A stretch of 64,000 nt of DNA from Bacteroidia bacterium (lineage in GTDB: Bacteria > Bacteroidota > Bacteroidia > Flavobacteriales > Flavobacteriaceae). Of this stretch, positions 16,868 to 26,328 are shown piece by piece. The DNA lies in contig JAUIMB010000001.1 in the NCBI GenBank assembly GCA_030432635.1, positions 1 to 64,000 of the forward strand. Reading direction: 5' to 3'. Numbering within the stretch: the stretch's first letter is position 1; the number at the start of each line of letters is the position of its first letter. Position numbers and translations under genes: made by a program. Below the pieces are notes generated by a model. It saw only the letters and a program-made list of their open reading frames with translations. It did no database searches and was not told where the DNA came from.

Positions 16868-19858
16868 ATGCGCTATATTTTGTCCCTTATTGTCTTCATA
16901 ATGTCATTTTTTCCGAGTTATTCGCAAAGCGAGAATCATCCTTTAGCACATAAAGACCACGAAGCACAACAGAAATGGGTGGATAGTCTATATAGTGCGA
17001 TGTCCTTAGAAGAAAAAATCGGACAGTTATTTATGGTTCAGGTGTTTTCCAATCAGGATAAGGCAAGCGAAAATAAAATAGCCAAACTTATAAGGGACAA
17101 CCATATTGGTGGTTTGATTTATTCTAAAGGTGGTCCTGTTAGACAAGCAAAACTTAATAATTTATACCAAGCCATTTCAAAAACGCCATTATTAATAGGA
17201 ATGGATGCAGAATGGGGTTTGAGCATGCGATTGGATTCTACGTATGCCTTTCCGTGGAATATGACTTTGGGTGCAATCACGAATAATAAATTGGTAGAGC
17301 AAACTGGTTACCAAATAGGAGAGCATTGTAAGCGTTTGGGTGTGCATTTTAATTTTGCACCAGTTGTCGATATTAATACAAATCCCAACAATCCTATCAT
17401 AGGCAACCGTTCTTTTGGTGAAGATCGTGATAATGTTACCGAAAAAGCACTGGCTTTTATGAAAGGGATGCAAGATGCTGGTGTTTTGGCAAACGCCAAG
17501 CATTTTCCAGGTCATGGTGACACTGAAAGTGATTCTCATAAAACGTTGCCGACAATAAATTTTGAAGCAAAACGCATTGATTCGATAGAGTTGTATCCGT
17601 ATAAAAAATTAATTAAGGAAGGGTTAAGTAGCGTCATGGTCGCTCATTTAAATGTACCCAGTTTAGAACCAAGACGTGGCTTTCCTTCATCTTTGTCAAA
17701 GCATATCGTCACCGATATTTTGAAGGAAAGATTAGGGTTTAAAGGACTGATTTTTACGGATGCTTTGGAAATGAAAGGTGTAGCCGATTATATCGAAAAA
17801 GGGATTGATGGCAACAGTGCTAATTCTGTTCCAAAAGCGGGAGATATTGATTTAATGGCATTTCTGGCTGGTAATGACGTGATGTTGATGTCTGAAAATC
17901 CTGTAGAAGCCATACACAAATTTGTTGAAGCGTATCAAGACGCTGTAATTTCTGAAGAGCGATTGGCACATTCCGTCAAGAAAATCCTGATGGCCAAATT
18001 TAAGGTAGGACTTAATAATTACAAGCCTATAGGTCAAGCGACTGTAATTAATGACCTTAATCGTTTGGAGGACGATTTGCTTTACGGACAATTAATGGAA
18101 GAAGCGATTACGGTTCTAAAAAGTGCTTCAGATATTTTGCCGTTGCGAAACCTTGATACCAAAAAAATAGCTTATGTCGAACTTGGTGATGATTCGGGTT
18201 CGCCGTTTTATGATGAACTTAAAAAGTACGCTAAAATTCATAAGGTAAAAGCTGAAAAGTTAGACGAACTCATTACGAAGCTACAAAATTACAATACTGT
18301 AATTGTAGGATTCCACAAGCAGAATGATCACCCTTGGAAAGATTATAAATTCAAGGATAAGGAAAGAGTTTGGCTTCAGGAAATGGCACGCACCAATACT
18401 GTTATTCTTGATGTGTTTGCAAGGCCTTATGCACTTATGGATCTTACTACAATAACCAATATTGATGGGATCGTACTTAGCTATCAAAACAGTGAAATCG
18501 CACAACAAAAATCAGCACAAGTGATTTTTGGAGCTGTTGAAGCAAAAGGCAAGCTACCAGTGTCTGCTGGCGAATACTTTAAAGTAGGCGATGGGATTAC
18601 TTATAATTCGCTAATGTCCTTAAGTTATGGATTGCCAGAACGTGTTGGGATGAGTTCAGAAAAGTTACAGCGAATCGACTCTGTTGCTAACTATGCTGTA
18701 AATAATAAAATGACGCCTGGCATACAGTTGCTCGTTGCTAGAAAAGGTAAGGTTGTTTACAATAAGAACTTTGGAAAACATACCTATAATGGGAGTAAAA
18801 CAGTTGAATTTGATGATCTTTATGATGTAGCGTCGTTAACAAAAATCCTAGCAACACTTCCACTCTTGATGGAGTTGGAAGAAAAGAAAGCGGTTTCCTT
18901 GAACTCCAAATTATCTAGAATTCTTCCAGAGTATCAGGAGTCGAACAAAAAAAACATTACCATTAAACAAATGCTGTCCCATTACGCACAATTGCGTCCA
19001 TGGGTACCGTTTTATGTCTCTACATTGGATTCGGTGACGAACAAACCTGACCCAAAATACTACAGACGTGCTCAAACCCCTCGTTTCAGTATCAAGGTTG
19101 CAGAAGAGTTATATTTACGTCATGATTATCCGGATTCCATTCAAAAAATAATTTTAGAGTCAGAGTTGCTGTCAAGGCTACGTTACCGATACAGTGATTT
19201 ACCTTATTATATTTTGAAGAAATACATCGAAGGATATTACAAAAAACCTCTAGATCAATTGGTGCAAGAACATTTTTACCAACCTATGGGAGCCAATTAT
19301 ACGACTTATAATCCATCTTCAAAATTTAGTGATCGACAGATTGTGCCTACCGAAGTTGATGATTATTTCAGGTATCAGGAGGTTCATGGATACGTTCATG
19401 ATATGGGAGCAGCCATGCAAAATGGTGTTGGAGGACATGCAGGTGTATTCAGTAATGCGAATGATGTGGCCAAGATTATGCAAATGTATTTGCAAAAAGG
19501 GTATTATGGTGGCAAACGTTACCTCAAACCTGAGACAATAGATAAGTTTAATACATGTTATTTTTGCCATAAAAATGTAAGGCGAGGCATAGGATTCGAC
19601 AAACCTCAACTAGGAGATGAAGGTCCAACCTGTGGATGTATATCAATGACAAGTTTTGGGCATTCAGGGTTCACGGGAACTTATGCTTGGGCAGATCCAG
19701 AAGAGGAAATCATATATATTTTTCTAGCCAACAGAACCTATCCAAAAGCAGGAAAGAATTTGTTGCTAAGGGAAAATATTAGAACCGAAATTCAGCGCAT
19801 GATTTATGAGGCCATTATCGATGATGAAGAGAAAGTGGAACTGGCTGAACATAATTAA
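16868..19858 (+). CDS. GH3 beta-N-acetylglucosaminidase fused to a beta-lactamase-fold serine hydrolase
   Basis: A 996-residue exported protein (signal ends FPSYSQ; ATG at 16868 preferred to TTG at 16862). Residues 30-380 are a GH3 domain of the NagZ type: KHFPGHGDTESDSHKTLP carries the His/Asp loop and FTDALEMKGV the nucleophile Asp. A GH3 C-terminal-like region follows. The last 400 residues are a beta-lactamase/PBP-like domain with SLTK (Ser-x-x-Lys), YSDL in place of YxN, and HSGFTGT in place of KTG. Such fusions occur in Bacteroidota and suggest cutting of glycan and peptide or ester bonds in cell-wall turnover. Confidence 0.93.
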   Translation: MRYILSLIVFIMSFFPSYSQSENHPLAHKDHEAQQKWVDSLYSAMSLEEKIGQLFMVQVFSNQDKASENKIAKLIRDNHIGGLIYSKGGPVRQAKLNNLYQAISKTPLLIGMDAEWGLSMRLDSTYAFPWNMTLGAITNNKLVEQTGYQIGEHCKRLGVHFNFAPVVDINTNPNNPIIGNRSFGEDRDNVTEKALAFMKGMQDAGVLANAKHFPGHGDTESDSHKTLPTINFEAKRIDSIELYPYKKLIKEGLSSVMVAHLNVPSLEPRRGFPSSLSKHIVTDILKERLGFKGLIFTDALEMKGVADYIEKGIDGNSANSVPKAGDIDLMAFLAGNDVMLMSENPVEAIHKFVEAYQDAVISEERLAHSVKKILMAKFKVGLNNYKPIGQATVINDLNRLEDDLLYGQLMEEAITVLKSASDILPLRNLDTKKIAYVELGDDSGSPFYDELKKYAKIHKVKAEKLDELITKLQNYNTVIVGFHKQNDHPWKDYKFKDKERVWLQEMARTNTVILDVFARPYALMDLTTITNIDGIVLSYQNSEIAQQKSAQVIFGAVEAKGKLPVSAGEYFKVGDGITYNSLMSLSYGLPERVGMSSEKLQRIDSVANYAVNNKMTPGIQLLVARKGKVVYNKNFGKHTYNGSKTVEFDDLYDVASLTKILATLPLLMELEEKKAVSLNSKLSRILPEYQESNKKNITIKQMLSHYAQLRPWVPFYVSTLDSVTNKPDPKYYRRAQTPRFSIKVAEELYLRHDYPDSIQKIILESELLSRLRYRYSDLPYYILKKYIEGYYKKPLDQLVQEHFYQPMGANYTTYNPSSKFSDRQIVPTEVDDYFRYQEVHGYVHDMGAAMQNGVGGHAGVFSNANDVAKIMQMYLQKGYYGGKRYLKPETIDKFNTCYFCHKNVRRGIGFDKPQLGDEGPTCGCISMTSFGHSGFTGTYAWADPEEEIIYIFLANRTYPKAGKNLLLRENIRTEIQRMIYEAIIDDEEKVELAEHN

Positions 19859-19916
19859 GAACGTTGATATCCTGAGAAATGATTGAACGTTCAGTTTTAT
19901 AATAAGAAGAGAAATA

Positions 19917-21053
19917 ATGAAAATAGGAATTGTTTGTTATCCTACATTTGGTGGAAGTGGTGTCGTAGCGACTGAATTAGGTTTGGAATTGTCAAGACGT
20001 GGTCATGAGATTCACTTTATAACCTATAGCCAACCTGTGCGATTGGAACTCTTGAGTAATAACGTACATTACCATGAGGTCAATGTGCCAGAATATCCAC
20101 TGTTTTTGTACCAACCTTATGAATTGGCCTTATCCAGTAAATTGGTAGATATGGTAAAACTTCATGGTATTGAAGTATTGCATGTGCACTACGCTATTCC
20201 GCATGCCTATGCAGCTTATATGGCCAAAAAGATGTTGCAGGAGGAAGGGATTTATGTTCCTATTGTAACCACTTTACATGGTACTGATATTACACTTGTG
20301 GGTAGCCATCCGTTTTATAAACCTGCCGTAACCTTCAGTATTAATAAATCTGATGCAGTTACTTCCGTATCGGAAAGCTTAAAGGAGGATACATTGCGCC
20401 TCTTTGATATTAAAAAGGAAATCAATGTGGTTCCTAACTTTATCGATTTGGAAAAACACGAACCACATTTTACAGATTGCCAAAGAGCGATGATGGCGAC
20501 CGATGAAGAAAAAATCATTACGCACATCAGTAATTTTAGAAAGGTTAAGCAAATTCCAGATGTCATTAAGGTGTTTAATGCTGTGCAAAAACAGTTGCCT
20601 GCAAAGTTAATGATGGTTGGTGAAGGACCAGAACGTGAATCGGCAGAGCTCTTATGTGAAAAACTAGGCATTACTGACAAGGTGGTGTTTTTAGGTAACA
20701 GTAACGAAATTGATAAGATTTTATGCTTCAGTGATTTGTTCTTATTGCCTTCCCTAACTGAAAGTTTCGGATTGTCAGCTTTGGAGGCCATGGCTTCTGG
20801 TGTTCCTGTTATTTCAAGTAACACAGGTGGTATTCCCGAAGTCAATGTAAATGGTGTGTCCGGATATTTAAGTGATATCAATGATATAGAGGACATGTCC
20901 AAAAATGCCATTCATATCCTTTCAGATAAAGCACGACTTTCAGAATTTAAGTCCAATGCCAAAAAAGTAGCCTCAAGGTTTGATATTCATGCGATTGTGC
21001 CTCAATACGAAGCCATCTATGAGGATACATTGAAAAAGTGCTTGATATTATAA
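19917..21053 (+). CDS. bshA: N-acetyl-alpha-D-glucosaminyl L-malate synthase BshA
   Basis: A 378-residue GT4 glycosyltransferase, the first enzyme of bacillithiol synthesis, joining UDP-GlcNAc and L-malate. Family marks: GIVCYPTFGGSGVVATELG at the N-terminus, LHVHYAIPHAYAAYMAK, TTLHGTDITLVG, SNFRKVKQIPDVI and the C-terminal donor-site motif LTESFGLSALEAMASGVPV. Length is normal. It follows the GH3 fusion by 58 bp. bshB and bshC are not in the window. Confidence 0.96.
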   Translation: MKIGIVCYPTFGGSGVVATELGLELSRRGHEIHFITYSQPVRLELLSNNVHYHEVNVPEYPLFLYQPYELALSSKLVDMVKLHGIEVLHVHYAIPHAYAAYMAKKMLQEEGIYVPIVTTLHGTDITLVGSHPFYKPAVTFSINKSDAVTSVSESLKEDTLRLFDIKKEINVVPNFIDLEKHEPHFTDCQRAMMATDEEKIITHISNFRKVKQIPDVIKVFNAVQKQLPAKLMMVGEGPERESAELLCEKLGITDKVVFLGNSNEIDKILCFSDLFLLPSLTESFGLSALEAMASGVPVISSNTGGIPEVNVNGVSGYLSDINDIEDMSKNAIHILSDKARLSEFKSNAKKVASRFDIHAIVPQYEAIYEDTLKKCLIL

Positions 21054-21070
21054 TTCGCCTTATTTTATTT

Positions 21071-21877
21071 TTACCACCAAACCAAGAAGGCTTTCTGCAA
21101 TGTGCTTTCATCCCTCAGCCAAATCATAGGTGATCGCTTAGTTGTTAAATACTGATAGGCATCAATTTTGAAGGTATCGAAGTCCATCCAGTTCACATCT
21201 GTACTAGGCTCTAAAAACCAATCTAATTTTTCAGGGATAAAAAATCTAAAAGTTTTAAATTTTTCCAGTTGCCTTCTGTTAATGTAAATACCACAAACAC
21301 TAGATTTGTTTAATTTTTTGAAGGAAACATCCTTTTCGAATGGTACAAAAAGTTGTGCTTTAAAATGCACAAATTGTTTATAATCATAGTGATCTAAATG
21401 CAGCAATTTAAGTGTTTGTTTGCACTCTGAAGTATGGAGTAGTGGCAATTGCTGTTTTAAAAGTTTATCTAATTTTTCCGTGAGACTGTCCTTTCTGTTG
21501 GGACCAATCCATCGGGAAATTTCAGAATCACCCAAATGCTCATCATAGAGATAAAATTTATAAATGATTTCTAAATGTATTGGCATGCCTTTATGCAAGA
21601 GTAATGCATCCAGTTCGCCAATGGTGTTTTTGTTATTTTGAATTTGAAGGTTTTCGGCCAATAATTCGGAATGTACACAAGTTTCAATTTGATTGAATAG
21701 AAATTGTTCTGCCAGTTGCCCAAGGCGATGTGTTCTGCTCAATTGCCTAAGGAACGTATGGTCTTTGCAGTCATCCAGACGAAGTTGTTCGATCGTGTTT
21801 AGTTTACCGTTCCATAACAAATGTGTATTACAAAAGCCTTGATATTGTGCTTGTGTAGAACGTAATTGGTCTGTCAT
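21071..21877 (-). CDS. DUF1853 family protein
   Basis: A 268-residue soluble protein with the DUF1853 pattern: GELDALLLHKGMPIHLEIIYKFYLY, then SRWIGPNRKDSLTEKLDKLLKQQLPLL. The GELD..H.E..YK arrangement resembles a PD-(D/E)XK nuclease-type core (acidic-acidic-Lys), but catalysis is not established for the family. It is convergent with bshA (17-bp gap) and divergent from the helicase gene. Confidence 0.85.
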   Translation of the reverse strand: MTDQLRSTQAQYQGFCNTHLLWNGKLNTIEQLRLDDCKDHTFLRQLSRTHRLGQLAEQFLFNQIETCVHSELLAENLQIQNNKNTIGELDALLLHKGMPIHLEIIYKFYLYDEHLGDSEISRWIGPNRKDSLTEKLDKLLKQQLPLLHTSECKQTLKLLHLDHYDYKQFVHFKAQLFVPFEKDVSFKKLNKSSVCGIYINRRQLEKFKTFRFFIPEKLDWFLEPSTDVNWMDFDTFKIDAYQYLTTKRSPMIWLRDESTLQKAFLVWW

Positions 21878-21962
21878 ATGGATTCTAAATTACGAATATC
21901 TTTTCATTTATATTCTGAAATCGTATGGAATAACAATACCTTTGCTGGCAATTAATACAACT

Positions 21963-23084
21963 ATGGATACCACATTTTTTGATTTAGGAATTTCCAAGGA
22001 ATTCATCAAGGGACTTAAGGAACTTGGTATAAAAACACCAACGCAAATCCAAAAGGAAGCGATTCCAATATTACTCAAAAACGATACTGACTTTATTGGT
22101 TTGGCTCAAACTGGTACAGGAAAAACAGCTGCCTTTGGGTTGCCCATACTTCAAAATATAGATGCCAACAGTGATCGCGTTCAGGCTTTAATATTGGCAC
22201 CTACTCGAGAATTGGTGCAGCAAATACAGAAACAGCTGTTTAAATTCACCAAGTATTGTGAGACCAAGATTTTTGCCGAAGGCGTTTATGGTGGAGAGAA
22301 AATGGATATTCAGTTAAAGCGTTTAAATCGTAAGACGCACATTATTGTGGCCACACCAGGACGACTTCTTGATTTCATAGAACGAGGTGATGTCAATATC
22401 AAACACATACATACCTTGGTATTGGATGAAGCTGACGAAATGTTAAGTATGGGTTTTAAGCAGGACTTGAATAAGATTCTAAAGTATACGGCTGGAACAA
22501 GGCATACGTGGCTGTTTTCGGCAACCATGCCAGAAGACATTCGAAAGATCATTCGAACATATATGTCTGCCAATGCGGTACAAATTGAAATTGACAGAAA
22601 CAGCATAGTCAATGCTAATATTAGTCATCATTATATCGTAACAAGTGTAAAGGAAAAGACTGCCATGATCACAAGGTTATTGGACAACTATTCTGAAGAC
22701 AGAGGCATCATTTTCTGCCGAACCAAAGCTGGTGCGATACAGCTCACCGAAAAGTTACGGCATGAAGGATTTTCTGTGGATGCCTTACAAGGAGATATGC
22801 AACAGAAAGAACGCGATAAGGTCATGCGTGCCTTTAAGAACCAATCCTTACAATATTTGGTATCTACAGATGTTTCGGCAAGAGGAATTGATGTCAATAA
22901 CCTGGCATTTGTCATTCATCATCAACTACCAGATCAATTGGAATATTATACACATCGTAGCGGACGAACGGCCAGAGCTGGTAAAACAGGTGTTTCTATT
23001 GCACTTATCATCTCAGGGGAAGAACAAGATGTTCAGAAAATTCAGAAAAATCTAGGGATCAAGTTTAAGCAACTGACGCTGTAG
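21963..23084 (+). CDS. DEAD-box RNA helicase
   Basis: A 373-residue ATP-dependent RNA helicase core with almost no C-terminal tail. All motifs are intact: Q motif KTPTQIQKEA, Walker A AQTGTGKT, PTRELV, TPGRLL, DEAD in VLDEADEM, SAT in FSATMP, VSTDVSARGID and HRSGRTARAG. It remodels structured RNA, for example in ribosome assembly or decay. I use the ATG at 21963 (MDTTFFDLGIS); the frame extends to a TTG at 21942. Confidence 0.94.
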   Translation: MDTTFFDLGISKEFIKGLKELGIKTPTQIQKEAIPILLKNDTDFIGLAQTGTGKTAAFGLPILQNIDANSDRVQALILAPTRELVQQIQKQLFKFTKYCETKIFAEGVYGGEKMDIQLKRLNRKTHIIVATPGRLLDFIERGDVNIKHIHTLVLDEADEMLSMGFKQDLNKILKYTAGTRHTWLFSATMPEDIRKIIRTYMSANAVQIEIDRNSIVNANISHHYIVTSVKEKTAMITRLLDNYSEDRGIIFCRTKAGAIQLTEKLRHEGFSVDALQGDMQQKERDKVMRAFKNQSLQYLVSTDVSARGIDVNNLAFVIHHQLPDQLEYYTHRSGRTARAGKTGVSIALIISGEEQDVQKIQKNLGIKFKQLTL

Positions 23085-23161
23085 TAGGTGAGATGTAAAA
23101 TGTTAAAAAACAAGGGTTTGTGTTTAAAATTTTGTAAATTATGGCTTGCAAAATAGTTGTT

Positions 23162-23710
23162 ATGAAATCGAAATCAATATGCCTTTTGGTGGTATCGTTA
23201 TTGCTTCTATCGTGTGGCACGTCAAAAACAAAAGCCACTCCTGAGCAAATAGAAGCATTACATCAATTGGTCGAAAGCAAATCCTTCAGAATTGAGTCAG
23301 AATGGGCTTTACCTTTTTTGACCAATAGTATGGTAGCTGTTCAAAATGCAGGTGTTCGAGTTCCTGGAAACAGTGCCAATCGCATTAGCTTGCTTGAAAT
23401 CCCAAATGCCTTGCAATTAAAACAGAATGTGATTTCATCGCAATTGCCATATTATGGTGAGATACAAATGCCTTCTGGGTATATGAATACCGATCAAAAT
23501 GATATTGTCTTTGAAGGTGAGATAAGCAACTATAAGGTGGTTCAACGTGATAACAGTAGTTATACGCTCCGTTTTGATGCTCGAAGTCACAATGAAAACT
23601 ATGATGTGACCATTACTCTGTTTCCAAATATGAGAAGTGAAATGGTATTGCGTGGAGCAAAACGCGATCCAATTCGTTATTCGGGAAGAATTCGCCCAAT
23701 ATCAGAATAA
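23162..23710 (+). CDS. DUF4251 domain lipoprotein
   Basis: A 182-residue predicted lipoprotein. The n-region MKSKS, hydrophobic core and lipobox LLLLSC favour the ATG at 23162 over the one at 23141. The rest matches the DUF4251 layout of Bacteroidota: an ESKSFRIESEWALP start, a middle block with SQLPYYGEIQMPSGY, and a C-terminal FDARSHNENYDVTITLFPN. Function of the family is unknown. Confidence 0.85.
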   Translation: MKSKSICLLVVSLLLLSCGTSKTKATPEQIEALHQLVESKSFRIESEWALPFLTNSMVAVQNAGVRVPGNSANRISLLEIPNALQLKQNVISSQLPYYGEIQMPSGYMNTDQNDIVFEGEISNYKVVQRDNSSYTLRFDARSHNENYDVTITLFPNMRSEMVLRGAKRDPIRYSGRIRPISE

Positions 23711-23792
23711 GCGTCTTCTCAGTATATTGTTTTCTTTCTCTATTATCTTCGTTTTTTATCACCGTTTTGGTACAATTTGACAGATTATTCTC

Positions 23793-23821
23793 TTGCTTTT
23801 ATTTGAATTAGTATATATTTG
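23793..23821 (+). promoter_or_regulatory. Bacteroidota housekeeping promoter for the lipoprotein at 23850
   Basis: TTG (23793-23795), an 18-bp spacer and TATATTTG (23814-23821) match the TTG/TAnnTTTG consensus. The start codon lies 28 bp downstream. Confidence 0.75.
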
Positions 23822-23849
23822 GGAAAGCTATTAACCATTTTTTATACTT

Positions 23850-24446
23850 ATGAAATTTTCAAAAATAATTTGTTTACTGTTTACTTTAGTGGTGTTATCA
23901 TGTGGAAATGATGATGAAGGAAATCAACCTATGACACATCAAGGTGTTGATATCACACCAACGTCAACGATTGATATTGCTGCTGTATTAGCTTTGCCTC
24001 CTAATTCTGATATTACCAATTTGATAACCTTTGGAACAGATCCAAGCGTTTCTGCATCAGATTACACTACAGAGGTGGAATTATTGGACACCTTTAATTT
24101 AGTGGCACCTCAACAAGGCTTGGCGCCAGGCGATGAGTTTTTGTTTAGCGATATCATTATCCTAGATGAATTTAATGTACCAATCGAAGCAGATCCAGAT
24201 ACATTGATTCTTGAAAATGGTTTGTTGCAATTGGTTTTGCCCGAAGGTGTGACAGGGGTTTCAGCCCAAGACTATTATGACGGAACCATGGTTCCAGCGG
24301 TATCGTTTGATATTATTGATAACGAAGATTCAGATATTGAATGGAAATACGACATCGAATGTTATGTTAGAAGAGGAATGGATGAATTTGGGCCGTATAT
24401 TATTGATCCTAAATTAAGACTTAAAGGCAGAAATACAATTAACTAA
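23850..24446 (+). CDS. Hypothetical lipoprotein
   Basis: A 198-residue predicted lipoprotein (hydrophobic core then VVLSC, followed by GNDDEG, an acidic stretch compatible with outer-surface export). The mature part is acidic and beta-rich with no family recognised. It ends 8 bp before the TPR adenylyl cyclase and may share its transcript. Confidence 0.78.
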   Translation: MKFSKIICLLFTLVVLSCGNDDEGNQPMTHQGVDITPTSTIDIAAVLALPPNSDITNLITFGTDPSVSASDYTTEVELLDTFNLVAPQQGLAPGDEFLFSDIIILDEFNVPIEADPDTLILENGLLQLVLPEGVTGVSAQDYYDGTMVPAVSFDIIDNEDSDIEWKYDIECYVRRGMDEFGPYIIDPKLRLKGRNTIN

Positions 24447-24454
24447 TAGTTAAA

Positions 24455-26293
24455 TTGAAGCTTCAGTCAAACATATTCACACGCAATAACATCAAAGCCT
24501 ATCTCTGTATAGGCTTTTTTTGTATGTTGGCTCAATTTAGTTATTCCCAAGATCAAATTCTGAGTGATAGTCTAGAAGTTATATTCAAGAATGGTGATTA
24601 TAGTGAAGACGAGGAGCTGGACATATTAAGGCAATTGGCAGAGTCTGAAACCGATGTCAACAAAATGATATCTTACAGTTTACAATTGATTGTTGCTGCA
24701 AAGGAAAAAGACTCAGTGAGTTATGAGTATTCAGGCTATATGCAAAAGGGAAATGGTCACAAGCTTTTAAGTGAAGTCTCAAAAGCATTGGAAAGTTACT
24801 TTGATGCCTTGGATATTGCCAAACAAAATGGATTAAAAACAGAAGAGGCAACTGTAAATATTGCTATTGCAGACGTGTATTCGATAATGGGTGACCTTGA
24901 TTCTTCATTCGACTACTATAGACAAGGACTAAAACTTATGGAATCGACCGCAGATCCATTGACCTTAGCTTATGCGCAATTCAATTTTGGTGATGAGTAT
25001 TTGAATGTAAAAGAGTTGGATTCTGCACTATATTATTTAAACAAAGCAGGTAAGATTTTTGAGGAAGAAAATGATGAAAATGGGAAGGCCTATTACCTTG
25101 GAAACTTAGGTTTGGTGTTTGCCGAAAAAGACGAATATGAAAAAGCAGAAACCCATTTAAATGAAGCCATTGACCTTCTCGAGACGTTGGGTGATTACTA
25201 TGGAAGCAGCATTTATTTGAGTGCCATGGCTGATGTTTATGCGTCTAAAAATGAAGATCAAAAAGCCTATTCATTTTTGAATAGAAGCCTAGATATGGCA
25301 AAGAAGCATGGTTTGAAAGATCAAATCAGTGAAGCCTATGCGCAATTGTCAAGTATCTACGAGAGCAAAGGGAATATTTCAAAAGCATATGAGTTCTATC
25401 GGCTACATGTGGCTTATCGTGACAGTGTTAGGGATTTGGAAAGCATACAAAAACTGGCCAAGACCCAAACCGATTACCAAGTTGCACAAAAGCAACTCGA
25501 AGTCGATTTGGTCAATCAGCAAAAAAAGACGCAACGTATTCTTCTTTGGGCTGGCGGACTAGTCTTGTTGTTTATTATATATCTAGCCTATTCGTTATTT
25601 AAGAGTAATAAGTTCATGAAAACAACCAATGCAATTATTGCCACAGAGAAGCAACGTAGTGATGATTTGCTCACAAATATCTTACCTGAGGAAACCGCTG
25701 AGGAATTAAAGGAGTTTGGTGAAGTAAAAGCGAAGCAGTTTGATTCAGTGTCAGTACTATTTACCGATTTCAAAGGATTTACCCAAGAAGCTGGAAATTT
25801 AAGTCCGGAAAAATTAGTAGAAAGCATCAACTTTTATTTTTCGAAATTTGATGAGATTGTAAAAAAATATGATTTAGAAAAAATTAAGACCATTGGTGAT
25901 GCTTATATGTGTGCTGGTGGTTTACCGTTTCATGTAGAGGACCATACAGCAAAAATGTGCCAAGCAGCACTGGAAATTACTGAGTTTGTAAAAAAAACAA
26001 AGCGCAGTATCAATCATAAATTGGCCAAGTTTGATATTAGGGTAGGTATCAACACAGGATCTGTAGTTGCTGGTGTAGTAGGAACTACAAAATTTCAGTA
26101 CGACATTTGGGGAGATGCCGTCAATATTGCAGCTAGAATGGAAAGTTCGGGAGAATCAGGCAAAGTCAATATCAGTGAGTCTACCTATCAAATCCTGAAG
26201 AACTATGATGTCTTTCAGTTTACGCCTCGAGGCGAAATAGAAGCCAAAGGAAAAGGTAAAATACAGATGTATTTTGTGGATTATATCGATTGA
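24455..26293 (+). CDS. TPR-containing class III adenylyl cyclase
   Basis: A 612-residue membrane protein built like the TPR kinase at 8372 but with a cyclase output. A signal segment (ends FSYSQ) is followed by TPRs at about 60-330, a membrane helix (ILLWAGGLVLLFIIYLAYSLF), a linker and the cyclase domain (about 420-600). Metal Asp residues are in SVLFTDFKGFT and KTIGDAYM; KIKTIG and the Asp of QYDIWGDAVNIAARM fit the Lys/Asp pair of adenylyl rather than guanylyl cyclases, and the N...R transition-state residues are in VNIAARM. The start is TTG at 24455; no ATG precedes the signal segment. Confidence 0.9.
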   Translation: MKLQSNIFTRNNIKAYLCIGFFCMLAQFSYSQDQILSDSLEVIFKNGDYSEDEELDILRQLAESETDVNKMISYSLQLIVAAKEKDSVSYEYSGYMQKGNGHKLLSEVSKALESYFDALDIAKQNGLKTEEATVNIAIADVYSIMGDLDSSFDYYRQGLKLMESTADPLTLAYAQFNFGDEYLNVKELDSALYYLNKAGKIFEEENDENGKAYYLGNLGLVFAEKDEYEKAETHLNEAIDLLETLGDYYGSSIYLSAMADVYASKNEDQKAYSFLNRSLDMAKKHGLKDQISEAYAQLSSIYESKGNISKAYEFYRLHVAYRDSVRDLESIQKLAKTQTDYQVAQKQLEVDLVNQQKKTQRILLWAGGLVLLFIIYLAYSLFKSNKFMKTTNAIIATEKQRSDDLLTNILPEETAEELKEFGEVKAKQFDSVSVLFTDFKGFTQEAGNLSPEKLVESINFYFSKFDEIVKKYDLEKIKTIGDAYMCAGGLPFHVEDHTAKMCQAALEITEFVKKTKRSINHKLAKFDIRVGINTGSVVAGVVGTTKFQYDIWGDAVNIAARMESSGESGKVNISESTYQILKNYDVFQFTPRGEIEAKGKGKIQMYFVDYID

Positions 26294-26328
26294 TTCGTTA
26301 AATTATTAGAACCACTTTCCTATGAGCT

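Noticed and set aside
20315-20911. A 198-codon minus-strand frame inside bshA
   Set aside because: It lies wholly within a well-recognised gene, has no family features, and is a composition shadow.
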